DNA of 64,000 bases, taken from assembly GCA_036924285.1 (NCBI GenBank), contig JAYKYS010000005.1, forward strand, positions 5,456,001 to 5,520,000. Direction: 5' to 3'. Positions 11,112 through 21,640 of this stretch are shown here, piece by piece (position 1 is the stretch's first letter; each line of letters opens with the position of its first letter). This DNA comes from Asterella californica. Lineage: Eukaryota; Streptophyta; Marchantiopsida; Marchantiales; Aytoniaceae. A program made the translations under genes and the position numbers. The notes under the pieces were generated by a model. It did no database searches and was not told the origin of the DNA. It was given only the letters and a program-made list of their open reading frames with translations.

Positions 11112-12269
11112 CTACATTGGAGGCATCCGTATACAGAATAAATGCTTTACTCTACTCAGGTTAGCAAGTATAGGAGCTGTCACCAATGCCTTTTTCAGCT
11201 CCTCAAATGCTTCCTTTGCCTTCTGATCATGCACTATCAAGTCAAAATCAATTCCCTTCTTCATGTACATAGTCAAAGCTATTGCTTTGTTTGAGAAGGA
11301 AAAGACAAACCTACGATAATATCCAACCATCCCAAGAAACTGTCTCAACTTTGTCAAGTTGATTGGAAATGGAAGATCCACAATCTTCTTCACCTTCTCA
11401 GGATCTACCGCAATCCCTTTCTTGGAAATGATGTGTCCTAACAGCAGACCTTCTTCGCAGCCAAAGATGCACTTCTCTGGATTCAAAGAAGCGTTAGCTT
11501 GCTCCAACCGCTGCAAAACTTTGATCACATGATCAAAGTGGTCCTCCTTTTTTCCGTACACACAGAAATCATCAATGAAATCACGAACAAACTTCCCTAT
11601 GAATGGTTCGAACACCTTGTTCATGAACCTCTGAAACGTGGCCGGAGCATTACACAGTCCGAATGACATCACTCGAAATGCAAATGTTCCCCAAGGAGTA
11701 GTGAAAGTAGTCAACTGCTGGTACTCTTGTGCTATCTTGATCTGGTTGTATCCACTATAACCATCACCAAAGCTGTACCACTCATGACCAGCAACTTCCT
11801 CCAAAATCTCATCTATAAATGGTAGAGGATAATAATCCTTCTTGGTAACTGCATTCAACTTCTTATAGTCTATGCACACTCGCAGCTTACCATTCTTTTT
11901 CTTGACAATCACAATGGGTGAAACCCATTCTGAGTTCTCCACCTCATAGATGAAACTCGCCTCCCTCAACTTGTCTATCTCCTCCTTGATCATCATTGCT
12001 GTTGTAGGATTGACCCTTCTCTGCTTCTGTCGAACTGGTCTTGCGTTCTCCTCCAATTCGATTCGATGAGTCTCGAGAGTCACCTCCTTCAAATCCTTGT
12101 AGCTGAAAGCAAACACATGGATATATTTTCGAAATATATCTAGGAATCTACTTTTCTCTTCTTGAGTGACATCGATACTGAACTTCAGAGTAGAGAGTCT
12201 TCTCACAATCTCTGCCTCACTCAATTTTTCTTTGTCAGGATCTTTCTCCACTGCTGGTCGAGGCAACAA
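11112..12269 (-). CDS. Reverse transcriptase part of the element T polyprotein
   Basis: An open stretch of 385 codons. It starts with a short protease-RT linker ending near THRIELEEN, then shows the RT order: PTTAMMIKEEIDKL, WVSPIVIVKKKNGK, LRVCIDYKKLN, YSFGDGYSGYNQI, SFGLCNAPATFQR, the active-site box FIDD (in VRDFIDDFCVYG), NPEKCIFG, and LRQFLGMVGYYRRF. The frame ends early because of a one-base loss near 11158, beyond which RNase H continues in another frame. The 5' side of this frame is cut by the LINE insertion; the first Met is therefore not the real start. Family membership is clear. Activity is not implied. Confidence 0.9.
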   Translation of the reverse strand: MLPRPAVEKDPDKEKLSEAEIVRRLSTLKFSIDVTQEEKSRFLDIFRKYIHVFAFSYKDLKEVTLETHRIELEENARPVRQKQRRVNPTTAMMIKEEIDKLREASFIYEVENSEWVSPIVIVKKKNGKLRVCIDYKKLNAVTKKDYYPLPFIDEILEEVAGHEWYSFGDGYSGYNQIKIAQEYQQLTTFTTPWGTFAFRVMSFGLCNAPATFQRFMNKVFEPFIGKFVRDFIDDFCVYGKKEDHFDHVIKVLQRLEQANASLNPEKCIFGCEEGLLLGHIISKKGIAVDPEKVKKIVDLPFPINLTKLRQFLGMVGYYRRFVFSFSNKAIALTMYMKKGIDFDLIVHDQKAKEAFEELKKALVTAPILANLSRVKHLFCIRMPPM

Positions 12270-12308
12270 GTCAATAGCACTAAGCTGAGCAATATTGGCA
12301 ATAATCTA

Positions 12309-12566
12309 ATGCTCGAGCAATATGCTAATCCTCGAGCAATATTGGCTAAGTTTGCAGATCAGGCACAACGAGATACAGCGATGGCTAACAAAGCTGTCTT
12401 GAAGGGGAGACAGATCTGGTTGGATCTTGATCTCACACCGCTACAAGCTGAAGCCAAGCGGAAGGAGCTTGTGAAGGTAAAAGAGGTTCAACAAGGAGGG
12501 TTCATTGCTTTCTTAAGAGATGGACGTGCTGTTGTTACACAAAAGAGACGAGATGCTTCCAAATAG
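12309..12566 (+). pseudogene. C-terminal end of a LINE ORF1-like protein
   Basis: About 85 codons with an ORF1-end look: a segment predicting IWLDLDLTPLQ, basic KRKELVKVKEVQQ, then FLRDGRAVVTQKRR. It ends at TAG (12564-12566), 21 bases before the first ATG of the endonuclease frame and in the same phase, so it may once have been one frame. The start is lost with the truncation. A small direct repeat (CTCGAGCAATAT units, about 12283-12350) lies at its beginning. Confidence 0.5.
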
Positions 12567-12587
12567 CAATTTTCGACCCTTAGAGTT

Positions 12588-15500
12588 ATGATGTGGAACA
12601 TTCATGGACTTACTAAGTCAAAGTACACAAGCGCTTTATCAATTTGGAACAAGGCTGATATCATCAACTTGATGGAGACATGGGAACATGAAGGAAACAA
12701 TGTACATGAGTTGGATGGTTTTACTTTGATCGGCTCTACTTGGAACAAGCGCAAGCAACATAAAGGACGTGGTTTTGGAGGTATTGCAACTTACGTCAGA
12801 TCTTATTTGCATGAGCTTGTTGAAGTGATTCTTCAAGATGTGGGTGGACAATATCATTGGATTCGAGTTGGTGGAGAAAGTAGATCTGCATGTTATATCG
12901 CAATCTGCTATTTTGCACCTTTGAACATGTCTATCTATCAAACTAGAGCATGTAGCACGAGCCAACCTTTCCATCGTCTTTCTATTGATGTTTTGAGATA
13001 TCAAGAGAAGGGCAAGGTCTTTGTGGTGGGAGATTTCAATGCTAGAGTTCACACTTGTCAATTCACACAATTCTATGATCTTGACCACTCCCCTATTCTT
13101 GAAAAAGATGATGATCCTACATGGTCCCGTGCCTCCTTAGATACATCCACCAATGACATGAAAGAACACTTCTTGACTTTTGGAGCAATCTGTAGTTTGA
13201 AAATTCTGAACGGTACATCCCGTTTTCCTAGCTCTAACATGAAAACATACGTCTCTACCTCTGGATCAAGCATAGTAGACTACCTCCTCTCCTCATCTCT
13301 TGATAGTTCACTCATTTCAGCATTTGAAGTTTTGGATCTACAACCTGAATCTGATCACACTCCTCTACTGTTCTCACTATCCTTGTCTAGCTCATTTGCA
13401 CCTTACAAGTTGAAAGGTTTTGATGGGAGCAACACTACCTCTAGACTTCGTCTTGATCACCGGAAAATACATCTTTATCAAACTGCTCTAGAGAATTTGA
13501 TAGCTATTACACAGTGGAGCCACAATCTTGACCAACGAGATACACAATTGACGGATGTCTTGAAGAAAATTGCAACTCGGTTTTTCTCTCAACACTCAAG
13601 CAGAAAGTTCAAAGGTAACCCTTGCAATGGCTGGTTTGATGAAGAGTGCAAACTTGCTCGGTTAAAGGCTCTAGACAAGGCTTGTGACTTGGAAGCAACA
13701 ACCTTGTACAAGCAGTTGATCAAATGTAAGAAGAGAGCTTTCTTGAGAAAGAAAGGCTTGGAACTTGCTTTTGATTTTCAGAAGGATCCCAAAGCTTTTT
13801 GGAGACGTTTAGCATCTCGTCCAAGTTCACCAACTCTTGATCCTTCAGCTTTGATGTCCTACGTTGAGCAACTTTACTTCTCTCCACATGCACCATGTAT
13901 GCCACAAAGTGAAAGACTACCGCAGACCTTTTCAATGGACGAAGTACGACATCAGCTCAGTAGGCTTGCAAGTGGAAAATCTGAGGATCTAGAAGGACTT
14001 TCTGCAGAGCTACTACAATGGGGAGGTGATTCTCTCATTCCTATACTTACCAAGCTTCTGAATGATGTTGCTGTACATGGTTTCCCTAAGAGTTGGTTCA
14101 TGCGCAAAGTGATTCTCATCCACAAGTCGGGCAAGAAGGATGATGTTACCAACTATAGAACTATCATGGTGGGCAACATCTTTGCCAAGTTGTATGGGAG
14201 CTTGCTAGAGAGAAAACTCAGTGTTTGGGCAGAAGGATCCAATGTGAGAGCTCGTTCACAAGCAGGTTTTCGTCCTACCTTTAGCACCATTGATCATATT
14301 CTTTGTCTTCGTGTTGCTTGGGAGAAGTCAAAAGGAAATGGTAAAGCTCTCTATGTTGCTTTTATCGACTACACAAAAGCTTTTGATAGGGTGCCTAGGA
14401 AGCTATTACGGGACAGACTTGTTGCCATTGGTGTTCCTAAAGACATGATGGCAGCGGTTTCTAAACTCTATGAACGAGTTTATGTGAAGCTTACCTCGAC
14501 ACAATCAAAAGAGATCTTTAGCACTATTGGAGTAATTCAAGGTTGTCCTCTCTCTCCTACTCTATTTGATATCTTCATCGATGACGTGGAGAAATGTCTT
14601 GCTGAATTTGGAGGAGAAGGTGTGAAGTTGGGAATCTATATCATTCAAGCATTGATTTATGCTGATGATATCATCCTTCTATCACGTGATCCTTTGAGTT
14701 TACAACGACATTTGGATGCTCTTGAGGTCTTTTGCAACAACATGCAGATGGAAGTGAACCTTTCGAAGTCCAAGGTGATGGTGGTGGGTTCAAAAATGCG
14801 CCATTCTTTTCTCTACAAGGGCCAAGTTTTACAACAAGTGGAGAGTTACAAGTACTTGGGCATTGACTTCTCTCATAACTACAGTTGCGCTTTGTGCATT
14901 CATAAGAGAGTTGAAGCTGGTTACAAAGCTTTGTACTCTCTTTTGAATCGTTGTCGACGTGCTCATCCCTTAGCATAGGATTTGAGAAAGTTTCTCTTCA
15001 GGAGTTTGGTTTTGCCTGTGATACTTTATGGTGTTCAAGTGTGGGGGTCTGGTGCAAGGAAAGGAGTTTGGGAACGTATCGAGAAGGTTCAAAAAGTGTT
15101 CTTACAAGTGGAGCTTGGTGTAAGATGCCAAACACCATATGCTATGCTCCTTGCTGAATCTGGTTGCTTATCCGTGGAAGCAGAAGCTCTTTACTTGACT
15201 ATCATTTATGTCTCAAGAGTGAGATCTCTTGGAGAGACGAGATTACCTTGTCAAGCTCTAAGAGCTACATTCTCATTTGGTTGGTATGCTGATGTGGTGG
15301 CTTGGTGTGGAAGATGGAACATTTTTGAGCGTGATTTTGACCTTCCACCTATTGCTCTTCGGGAGTTGATTCAGAACAGGTTTTTACATGCTATATGGTC
15401 TCAACCCAAGACCAAGATGGCTTACTATCAGCAGCATGTCAACCCCATGTTGGTGTATTGTGAACAAGAGTACCTCCGGGCACCTATTTCAATCTCTCTT

Positions 15501-15785
15501 CGACATATCATCGCTCAGCACCGCACTAGCTCTCATAGACTTGGCATTGAGGAAGGACGTTGGCTAAACATTGTTAGGAGTGAATGGCTTTGTAGACTTT
15601 GTGATTTAGATCAGATAGAGGATGAGGATCATGTACTCATTGTATGTCCCTTGTATGATGAGATTAGATGTAGACATAAGATAGTTGCTAGTGATTTCTA
15701 TACACTTTTACAGATGTCAGCTCTCCCACTAGGGCTTTATATTAGAGATATAGTTTCTTGTCGTACCAATGCTCTTTTGCATTGA
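12588..15785 (+). pseudogene. LINE ORF2: APE endonuclease, reverse transcriptase, C-terminal zinc knuckle
   Basis: The product nicks target DNA and reverse transcribes LINE RNA from the nick. The endonuclease (about residues 1-240) shows WNIHGL, an ETW Glu, VVGDFNAR and SDHTPLL. RT follows at about residues 450-760: GNIFAKLYGSLLERKL, SQAGFRPTFSTIDHI, AFIDYTKAFDRVP, GVIQGCPLSPTLF and the box YADD. Near the end lies a Cys-His motif (CRLCD...HVLIVC). The only break I see is a TAG at 14976-14978; the same frame continues from 14979 to 15785, giving about 1065 codons in all. One nonsense codon in an otherwise full frame suggests a fairly young copy. It is the only LINE in the window. Confidence 0.9.
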
Positions 15786-15878
15786 TACGATCTCCTAGGG
15801 TTTCCTAGGCTCACATGTTGACTTTGTATTTTTTTTTCTGCCTTTTGACTCTTTGGGTCTTCCGGGCTTGATATTCAT

Positions 15879-16721
15879 TCATAATGATTCATCTCGACCA
15901 AATCCTTCGTCCTCAGAGGAGGATTCTTGATCGTAAGAATCTCCGGTATCTACTTCCGAGACACTTTGATCATCCTCCGTATCAGATTCCCAGTAGTCAC
16001 TAGTGGGTCTATCGGAGTCAGAAATCACAACTCCAACACCCGAGAGAGGTACTATCACTCTATGATCTCTAGGCCCAATCCGTAAGTATCCCTTGTGCCA
16101 CCTATCTGTGGTGCGCACAGCTCTCAACCAAGGCCTACCTAGGAGTAAATCATAACTAGAGTCCTTTAACACTTGAAAGGACATCAATGTTTGAACTCCC
16201 ATCACAGACACGACCACCTTCTCTAACACACCAAGAGATCTTACCCGTTGCTTGTTAGCCATCCCCACGACAATGCTAGCCGGGCGAGTTGGTTCCATCC
16301 CCAACTTCTTCATCAACCTCTCCGATATGGCGTTTACAGCCGACCCTCCATCCAGCAATACATCAGGGACGTAGTGACCATTCAATCGGACTTCAATCTT
16401 TGAAGCCCTAGTGCATACCTCTGAAGCATGCACATCCACCACACCAACTCCCACAGACTTTGATGTCTTGCTCTTGGGTTTCTTCTTCTTGCTTCTCTTA
16501 GAACTCAGTCCTCCTCTGAGTTCCCTTCGTAAGCTAGGATTAAGTGCGATCAGTTGTCCAATAGTGATGTTGGCTTTCTGAGCACCCACATCTTCAACCA
16601 CATCATATCTCGCTTGGGAAGATGAAATGGTGAAATCCGCCATCCCCAGCTTCCTTCTTGGCTCCCTTGGTGTACTCGAAACATTACTCGAACGAGTACT
16701 TCTACTAGCTGATTCCTCCAT
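15879..16721 (-). CDS. Aspartic protease region of element T
   Basis: The product would cut the element's polyprotein. The 280-codon frame begins with a Ser/Arg-rich stretch, has a basic KRSKKKKPKSK segment, then a retropepsin-like domain (about residues 95-215). The catalytic box is LLDGGSAVN, with DGG in place of the usual DSG or DTG. The second signature is YDLLLGRPWLR, which fits the Leu-Gly flap-end of retropepsins. The C-terminus is very acidic (EDDQSVSEVDTG). It is separated from gag by 21 bases and lies in another frame, so a stop or frameshift separates gag from protease. The RT part lies beyond the LINE. Protease family assignment is firm; activity is doubtful because of the altered box. 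Confidence 0.8.
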   Translation of the reverse strand: MEESASRSTRSSNVSSTPREPRRKLGMADFTISSSQARYDVVEDVGAQKANITIGQLIALNPSLRRELRGGLSSKRSKKKKPKSKTSKSVGVGVVDVHASEVCTRASKIEVRLNGHYVPDVLLDGGSAVNAISERLMKKLGMEPTRPASIVVGMANKQRVRSLGVLEKVVVSVMGVQTLMSFQVLKDSSYDLLLGRPWLRAVRTTDRWHKGYLRIGPRDHRVIVPLSGVGVVISDSDRPTSDYWESDTEDDQSVSEVDTGDSYDQESSSEDEGFGRDESL

Positions 16722-16742
16722 GAAAACCGGTTCATCAGAAAA

Positions 16743-17864
16743 TCAAGTTCTTTTCCTTTCTTGAGTTAAAAGCTCCACCGGTGCATGAGAAGAGTTTGAA
16801 CTCTCTCCTTTCTCGTAAATGGGATCTCGCACGACATCGATAGTAGCCACCCCCTTGTCTCGTCCTTGTGATAGATTTCCTCCACCCACATTCATTCTGA
16901 CAGCTCCGACACCTCTTGCTCCGTTGTTAGGACAATTTCGCTGGAAATGAGAACCTCCACACGTCCAACAAGTGATTCCTCCAAAGTTATCTTGGTTGCC
17001 TCCAAAGTTACCTTGATTTCCTCGGTTGGGATTGTTGTCGTAATCTCTTTGACCTCCTCCTCCACCTTTGTTCCTCCATTCTCGTAACTGCACCACGTTT
17101 ATCTTGAGATCCGCAAGAGTATCGGTGATGCTCTTCAGCTCGGCATGAAAATCAGAGGTGACAGTAGACATCGTTGTTGGGACAAACGGTCTTGGCACCA
17201 CCGTTGGAGTAGGAGTTGACGTTGAAGCAATCACCAATTGTGATGGTGCAGATGCGATCGTTGTGGCTACACCAGGAGTCGGAGTTGACACGAGAGCAGC
17301 ATGATGAGGTTGGATGATATCTCCTTCATCCAAACTCTCTTCCATATTTGTCGCAATCTTGATGGCCTCCGCTTTGGTTGCTGGCTTCTCGTACCTCACT
17401 TGGGTTCGAATTGAAGGCCTCAACCCTCCCACCAAGTTCTTGGTCAACACTGCTCCAATCCCCGCCATTGTTAACTCCACATTGTCTCCACTCTTCCGTA
17501 AGACCGTCCGAAACCGTTGCTCCAACTTATCCACCCTTTCGGCATATTGCCGAACTTTCTCCTCGTCTCTTTGCTTCAAATGAGTAAGCTCCACCATGAG
17601 CTTCTCATAACTCTCTTCTGGAAGAAATTCTTCGATGAGTGCATTACTCAACGTCTCCCATGTGTCCTCAATTGCACCAGGTGTCTGGCTCTTCACTCGA
17701 TCTTCATACCACCTAAGAGCAAAATCTTCTAAAAACTCTGGCAGTAACAACATCCATTCTTCTTTCCTTCTCACGTTGTTTCCGATGCAACCCCTTTTGA
17801 AGTCTCGTACGAATGGTTCTACATCTTCATTGTCCTTCCCATGAAACACTGGTAACTTCCCCAT
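16743..17864 (-). CDS. Gag protein of element T
   Basis: A 373-codon frame. The N-terminal two thirds match the retrotransposon-gag fold: FVRDFKRGCIG, WMLLLPEFLEDFALRWYED, the WETLSNALIEEFLPEE helix and QYAERVDKLEQRF. A Thr/Ser/Pro/Val-rich linker follows, then a Gly/Asn-rich run (NNPNRGNQGNFGGNQ) and one knuckle CWTCGGSHFQRNC, spaced CX2CX3HX4C, one residue shorter than the standard CX2CX4HX4C. The start at 17864 is a Met within MGKLPVFHGKDNEDVEPF, a typical gag core opening; coding-like sequence upstream in other frames may be an N-terminal extension. The protein would form the particle and bind the RNA. Confidence 0.85.
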   Translation of the reverse strand: MGKLPVFHGKDNEDVEPFVRDFKRGCIGNNVRRKEEWMLLLPEFLEDFALRWYEDRVKSQTPGAIEDTWETLSNALIEEFLPEESYEKLMVELTHLKQRDEEKVRQYAERVDKLEQRFRTVLRKSGDNVELTMAGIGAVLTKNLVGGLRPSIRTQVRYEKPATKAEAIKIATNMEESLDEGDIIQPHHAALVSTPTPGVATTIASAPSQLVIASTSTPTPTVVPRPFVPTTMSTVTSDFHAELKSITDTLADLKINVVQLREWRNKGGGGGQRDYDNNPNRGNQGNFGGNQDNFGGITCWTCGGSHFQRNCPNNGARGVGAVRMNVGGGNLSQGRDKGVATIDVVRDPIYEKGESSNSSHAPVELLTQERKRT

Positions 17865-18568
17865 CTTGTAACTATTCTTTCTACCCTGCTAATTTTTGTG
17901 CAATAACTACTCGCTAAAAGAGTACGAACATCACCAATTTCATTCGCGAATAATCTATCATAGGTAAAATGAAAGGAAATGGTTGTAACAACACCTCTTG
18001 TGCCATCTCTTTTCCCAAGGTAATCATGAGCCTGAGTCGCATCATCGTCTTCTCCACCATCCGAATGACGATCTCCATCACAACTCAGCCGAGTCCTCTT
18101 TTGAAGTCGACAACTTTTCCGTCTCAACTCTTTGAGTCTCGTCCAACTTCTCGACTACTGACGTAAGTAGGGCGGCCACATCGACGCACTTGTGTCCTCT
18201 TGATAGATCACCCACTCCACAACTTGGACAAGGATCTTCGCCTAGAAGATGAATTGGCGCTAGTGACGATGGACCCACTCGAAGACTTAAATCAGTAAAC
18301 TCCCGCTTTCCTTTAGCTCTCTCGGTTCTGATTCTAGTTGACAATTCACTACTTTATGTCCCAACCCTCTACAGAAATAACACCACAAGTCGGTTTCTAC
18401 TCTTCTCCTCGGAGATTCTACTTGAGGTTTAGTACTAGGGTTTTCAAACTCGACGATAATCTCTCTTGAACTTTCTCCGACACTTACTATGACATCTAAA
18501 TCTTGAGGAAGGTTTCTAAGTCTAACTTTCCAATCTTTTGAATTTCCACTCATGTTGCACCTTCTCAA
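17819..18568 (-). pseudogene. Broken coding stretch upstream of element T gag, with a CCHC knuckle
   Basis: Three overlapping frames (18568-18287, 18344-18078, 18127-17819) look like one former coding region shifted twice. The first holds a clean CCHC knuckle (CYFCRGLGHKVVNC, CX2CX4HX4C), the second a Cys-rich CPSCGVGDLSRGHKC and a heptad-like LLTSVVEKLDETQRVE. A knuckle placed before the gag core is unusual. It could be an extra upstream ORF, as some plant gypsy groups carry, or an N-terminal extension of gag. I do not recognise the protein. Confidence 0.5.
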
Positions 18569-19149
18569 CGATTAAGTGGACAAAATATCATAGAGGAAAA
18601 TAATTCTACATCATTTTCTTAACTCTTCCGAGCTTTATATTGGAAATCGTGTATTATACATGCTATACACGAAATAAAATCTAATCTAAAATTAACTATC
18701 GAAAATATGATCCTCCTCACCATCGTTTGTACTAATCACAACAGACATCTTGAACTCACTCTTGTAAGGATCCAACTCTACTTCACCAAGAGCATTCGTG
18801 ACCTCCACCGTGAATGATGCTTTAAACTCGGCTTTCTTCAAATCTGTGCCAATGGTCGCAGAAGCTTCTCGTATAGGGTAAAGAGGGCACCCCAAGTGCT
18901 ATAGATGCGGGTTCGTAACTCATCTATACTTAACTTGGGCTTCTCCGTCTCTGTTCGAACTCCTAAACGTCTCTTCTTCCACCTCGTATTGGATTCCCCA
19001 TGAAGTATCTTCGAGACCTCCTTGTATGCCGAAACGTATATCTCTTAGTTGGTAAGAGATCTCTCCAAGATTTTTGTGGTCTCCAGTAGCTCAACCTCCA
19101 AGCTACTAAATCATGAAGTTTCAATAGAAACTTCCCTAATTAGAAGAGA
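18569..19149 (-). other. Leader region of element T, no firm gene
   Basis: AT-rich sequence between PBS and the first coding stretch. A 67-codon frame at 18895-18692 (with VEVTNALGEVELD) is the only candidate and is not recognisable. Confidence 0.5.
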
Positions 19150-19600
19150 TGATGATGACTGTACAAATTTTCAGAGAACTGAAATTTGTATATTTTCACT
19201 TCCCTCATGGTTGTCAACCCCCTCCACTTTGAAAAATTCTTTCTCCCTCTTCAGACCTCATCTTCTCATGATTTCTTTTGTCCTGGATAGCTTATCAGCC
19301 ACTCTAAAACACTGGAAAGTTTCTCAGGAAAATAAAATTCACAGAAAATCTGACACTGACTGTAAACTTTTTCCAGATAACAGAATTCCTCAACTCTCAC
19401 GAATAGACCCCCTCAACTTTGAAAATTCATTGCTCCCTCTCTAGACCACTTTTTCCTATGATTTCTTTTGTCTTAGATAGGTTATCAGCCAATCTAAAAC
19501 ACTATAAAGTTTCACAGGAAAATAAAATTCACAGAAAAGTTGACAGCGACTGTACAAATTTTCCAGAGAGCAGAATTTCTAAACTCACAAATTTATCTCC
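19150..19600. repeat. Tandem repeat of about 190 bp in the element T leader
   Basis: The block containing GATTTCTTTTGTC, TTATCAGCCA, TCTAAAACACT and AAAATAAAATTCACAGAAAA occurs at about 19270-19360 and again at about 19459-19550. A third partial unit is seen at its edges (TGTACAAATTTT at about 19160 and 19550). The period is about 190 bp and the units are diverged. Confidence 0.8.
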
Positions 19601-19865
19601 TCTAATAACTTTTCTCTCCTCCTTTCTCTACAACTCTTGTTGCACCCTCTTTCAACTCTCCTCAACCCTTTCTAAGTGAACAAGATGTAAAGAATGACTT
19701 CGAACGCGTTATATATCACTACGGGATACACGAAAGGTTCTAACGTTGCTAACATCGCGTTAGCTCTCTCTCCTCCGAACGTTCTCTCCATGTGCTCTCT
19801 CATAATCTCCTTTTGTCGAATATAGAACTGAACTCTAAACATCATTCAATGATCCCTTCAAGTGA

Positions 19866-19884
19866 GGTCCCGGCAACGGAACCA
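19866..19884 (-). other. Primer-binding site of element T
   Basis: On the minus strand it reads TGGTTCCGTTGCCGGGACC, four bases inside the 5' LTR. Starting with TGG it fits a tRNA 3' end (CCA). I cannot assign the tRNA species with certainty. Confidence 0.8.
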
Positions 19885-19888
19885 AAAA

Positions 19889-20803
19889 TTTAAACCCTCC
19901 GCGGTCCTATCGATCAACTACCCCCCCCCATCTCTCAACCTCCACGATCGTCATCCACGAATCTGCAACATGTCGGGTCTGTCTCTCACTCAGGGGTCAC
20001 CTCTGATGGCTTTGATGAAAGCACACCATGAACTTGAAGGGAAAATGCTGAGTTCACTCATTCATACACTCACAAACTTATCAACTAAAAATCTCCTTAA
20101 ACACATCAACTAAAATCCTCCATTTTAACGACGTCTCTCAAGTTCTCACATGCTAAAAATATCCCACACTCTCTATATTACTCAAGTTGTCATTACGACA
20201 ATGTGAAAACAAGGATGAGGAGCTCTTCTCTATTCCTCTATTTATACATTCTAGGTTTTTACTTTGGTATCCCCGATAACTCAGCCGTAACTACTTTTAC
20301 CGGGTTTTACTAAGATATTACTTAAGATAAAAGCATTAATCACATGGGCTTCTTACCTTTTCACATGGGCTTATTCCTTCAAAGTCAACAACTTCTAGAA
20401 GGATTCTGGAATATTCTCAAGGAATCTCGAATTTCCACCCCCCCTCTACACTAGGACCCACTAAAAAGGAAACATGTGGAATCTCTTCTTGTTTTTAATG
20501 CCCACAAAGTCCACAACTTTAATCCAACCACTAATATCAAGTCAAAAGGGAAATAAGGGATACTTTCCACCTCCTTTCTACCTTTTAGACAAGAGGACAA
20601 GATAGTAGTGCTCACTCTTTAGCAAATATCTGAATTCCGCCAAAAGTACAGCTAAGTTTAACCATAACTAACTTTTAGCTAGTCATGACTAACTTGATAC
20701 CTCCTTAAAGTACTTTGGCAGCAAATAAACATTCTCAACACTTAGTTATAACTAAACACCTTACTAATAGACAAACTTCCTTTGTGTAACATAGGTCGTT
20801 ACA
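19889..20803 (-). repeat. 5' LTR of element T (915 bp)
   Basis: Near-identical to 8453-9373. Its inner end reads TTTAAACCC where the other LTR has TGTAAACCC, so the terminal dinucleotide has mutated after insertion. Few differences are visible between the two LTRs, which suggests a fairly recent insertion. Confidence 0.9.
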
Positions 20804-21640
20804 GATCTTCCACCCAAGGAAGCAGCTACTACATCTTCTCTGTTGGAAACACCAGTCACTCTTCTGAAGCGATCCTCTTACGACTTCTTGCGAGACTTGT
20901 GGAATCAGAAGGCGGATGTAACCTTCCAACAGCTGTTGGATGACAATGCTGGTTATAGGAAGTTGTTACAATCTGTGCTTCGAGGATCGAGGAAGAGGAG
21001 GACAGCTAAACTTCCCAAGAGTACCCCGATCCTAAGGATAGAGCATGAGGACTTGGGAGTCCCAGAACTTGACATGGAGATCCATGGCTGTCTTCTGAAG
21101 AAGGTACCCATTGATTCTGGCTCCGGAGTTAACATCATGACTGAAGAAACTGCGCATGCCCTAGGCTTCACTGAGTTCCAGCCTACTCCGAGAATCCTCA
21201 GAATGACGGACCAGACCAGAAGACGACCTTTGGGACAACTGAAAGATGTCTTGACGGTAATTGGGGGAGTATCTTTTTACCTCACTTACATCATTTTACG
21301 ACCAGTAGCTAGGGTTGGATATCAGATGTTGATAGGAAGACCATGGCTATATGCTGCAAATGTAAATACCGATTGGAGAAGACATCGTTTGAGATTTCCC
21401 AATCCTACACCCAAGCCCGGTGAGAAGACTAAGGTCTCGCTTCCTTGGATCAAGATTGGACACCAAGGTGAAACTCCTTCTACGACAGAGGGGTACACTT
21501 CAGAAGACTCAGCTGCGTCTTCTAACATGGATGAACGATACAATGAGTTTGTGGTGAATAACTTGTGTACTACAGAAGCAGCAGAAGAAGTAATCTGTGG
21601 ATACATTGAGTGCTACAAAGTTGCGGAAGAAGAGCTTCTG
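20804..21640 (+). pseudogene. G1 polyprotein: protease region
   Basis: This continues the frame cut at 8452 after the GATC repeat. It holds the linker with KRSSYDFLRDLWNQKADV, then a retropepsin-like domain: VPIDSGSGVNIMTEE carries the DSG catalytic box, and VGYQMLIGRPWLYAANV the second signature. The frame is open through this part. It then enters an inverted block at about 21641, so RT is not joined to it. Compared with G3 about nine in ten residues look the same by eye (not counted). Confidence 0.85.

Larger units (their letters stand above)
12275..15860 (+). mobile_element. 5'-truncated LINE inserted in element T
   Basis: Plus-strand coding for the end of a first ORF, an endonuclease-RT ORF2 and a short 3' tail, lying between the protease and RT parts of the minus-strand element T. 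The left edge is within about 12270-12300 and the right edge within about 15830-15890. I could not identify a target duplication or a clean poly-A tail; a T-rich run (about 15828-15839) lies near the end. Most of ORF1 is missing, which fits the 5' truncation common for LINEs. Confidence 0.85.
8453..20803 (-). mobile_element. Element T: Ty3/gypsy retrotransposon inserted in G1
   Basis: A structurally complete minus-strand element with LTRs at 8453-9373 and 19889-20803, PBS at 19866-19884, polypurine tract at about 9374-9390, gag, protease, RT, RNase H and integrase. GATC occurs on both sides (8449-8452 and 20804-20807). With LTR ends TG...CA this is a 4-bp duplication; a 5-bp reading GATCT is possible if the first T is not counted. 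Excising T rejoins the G1 polyprotein. A LINE is inserted between its protease and RT. Base use differs from G1: GAAGAC hexamers are scarce. Confidence 0.9.
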
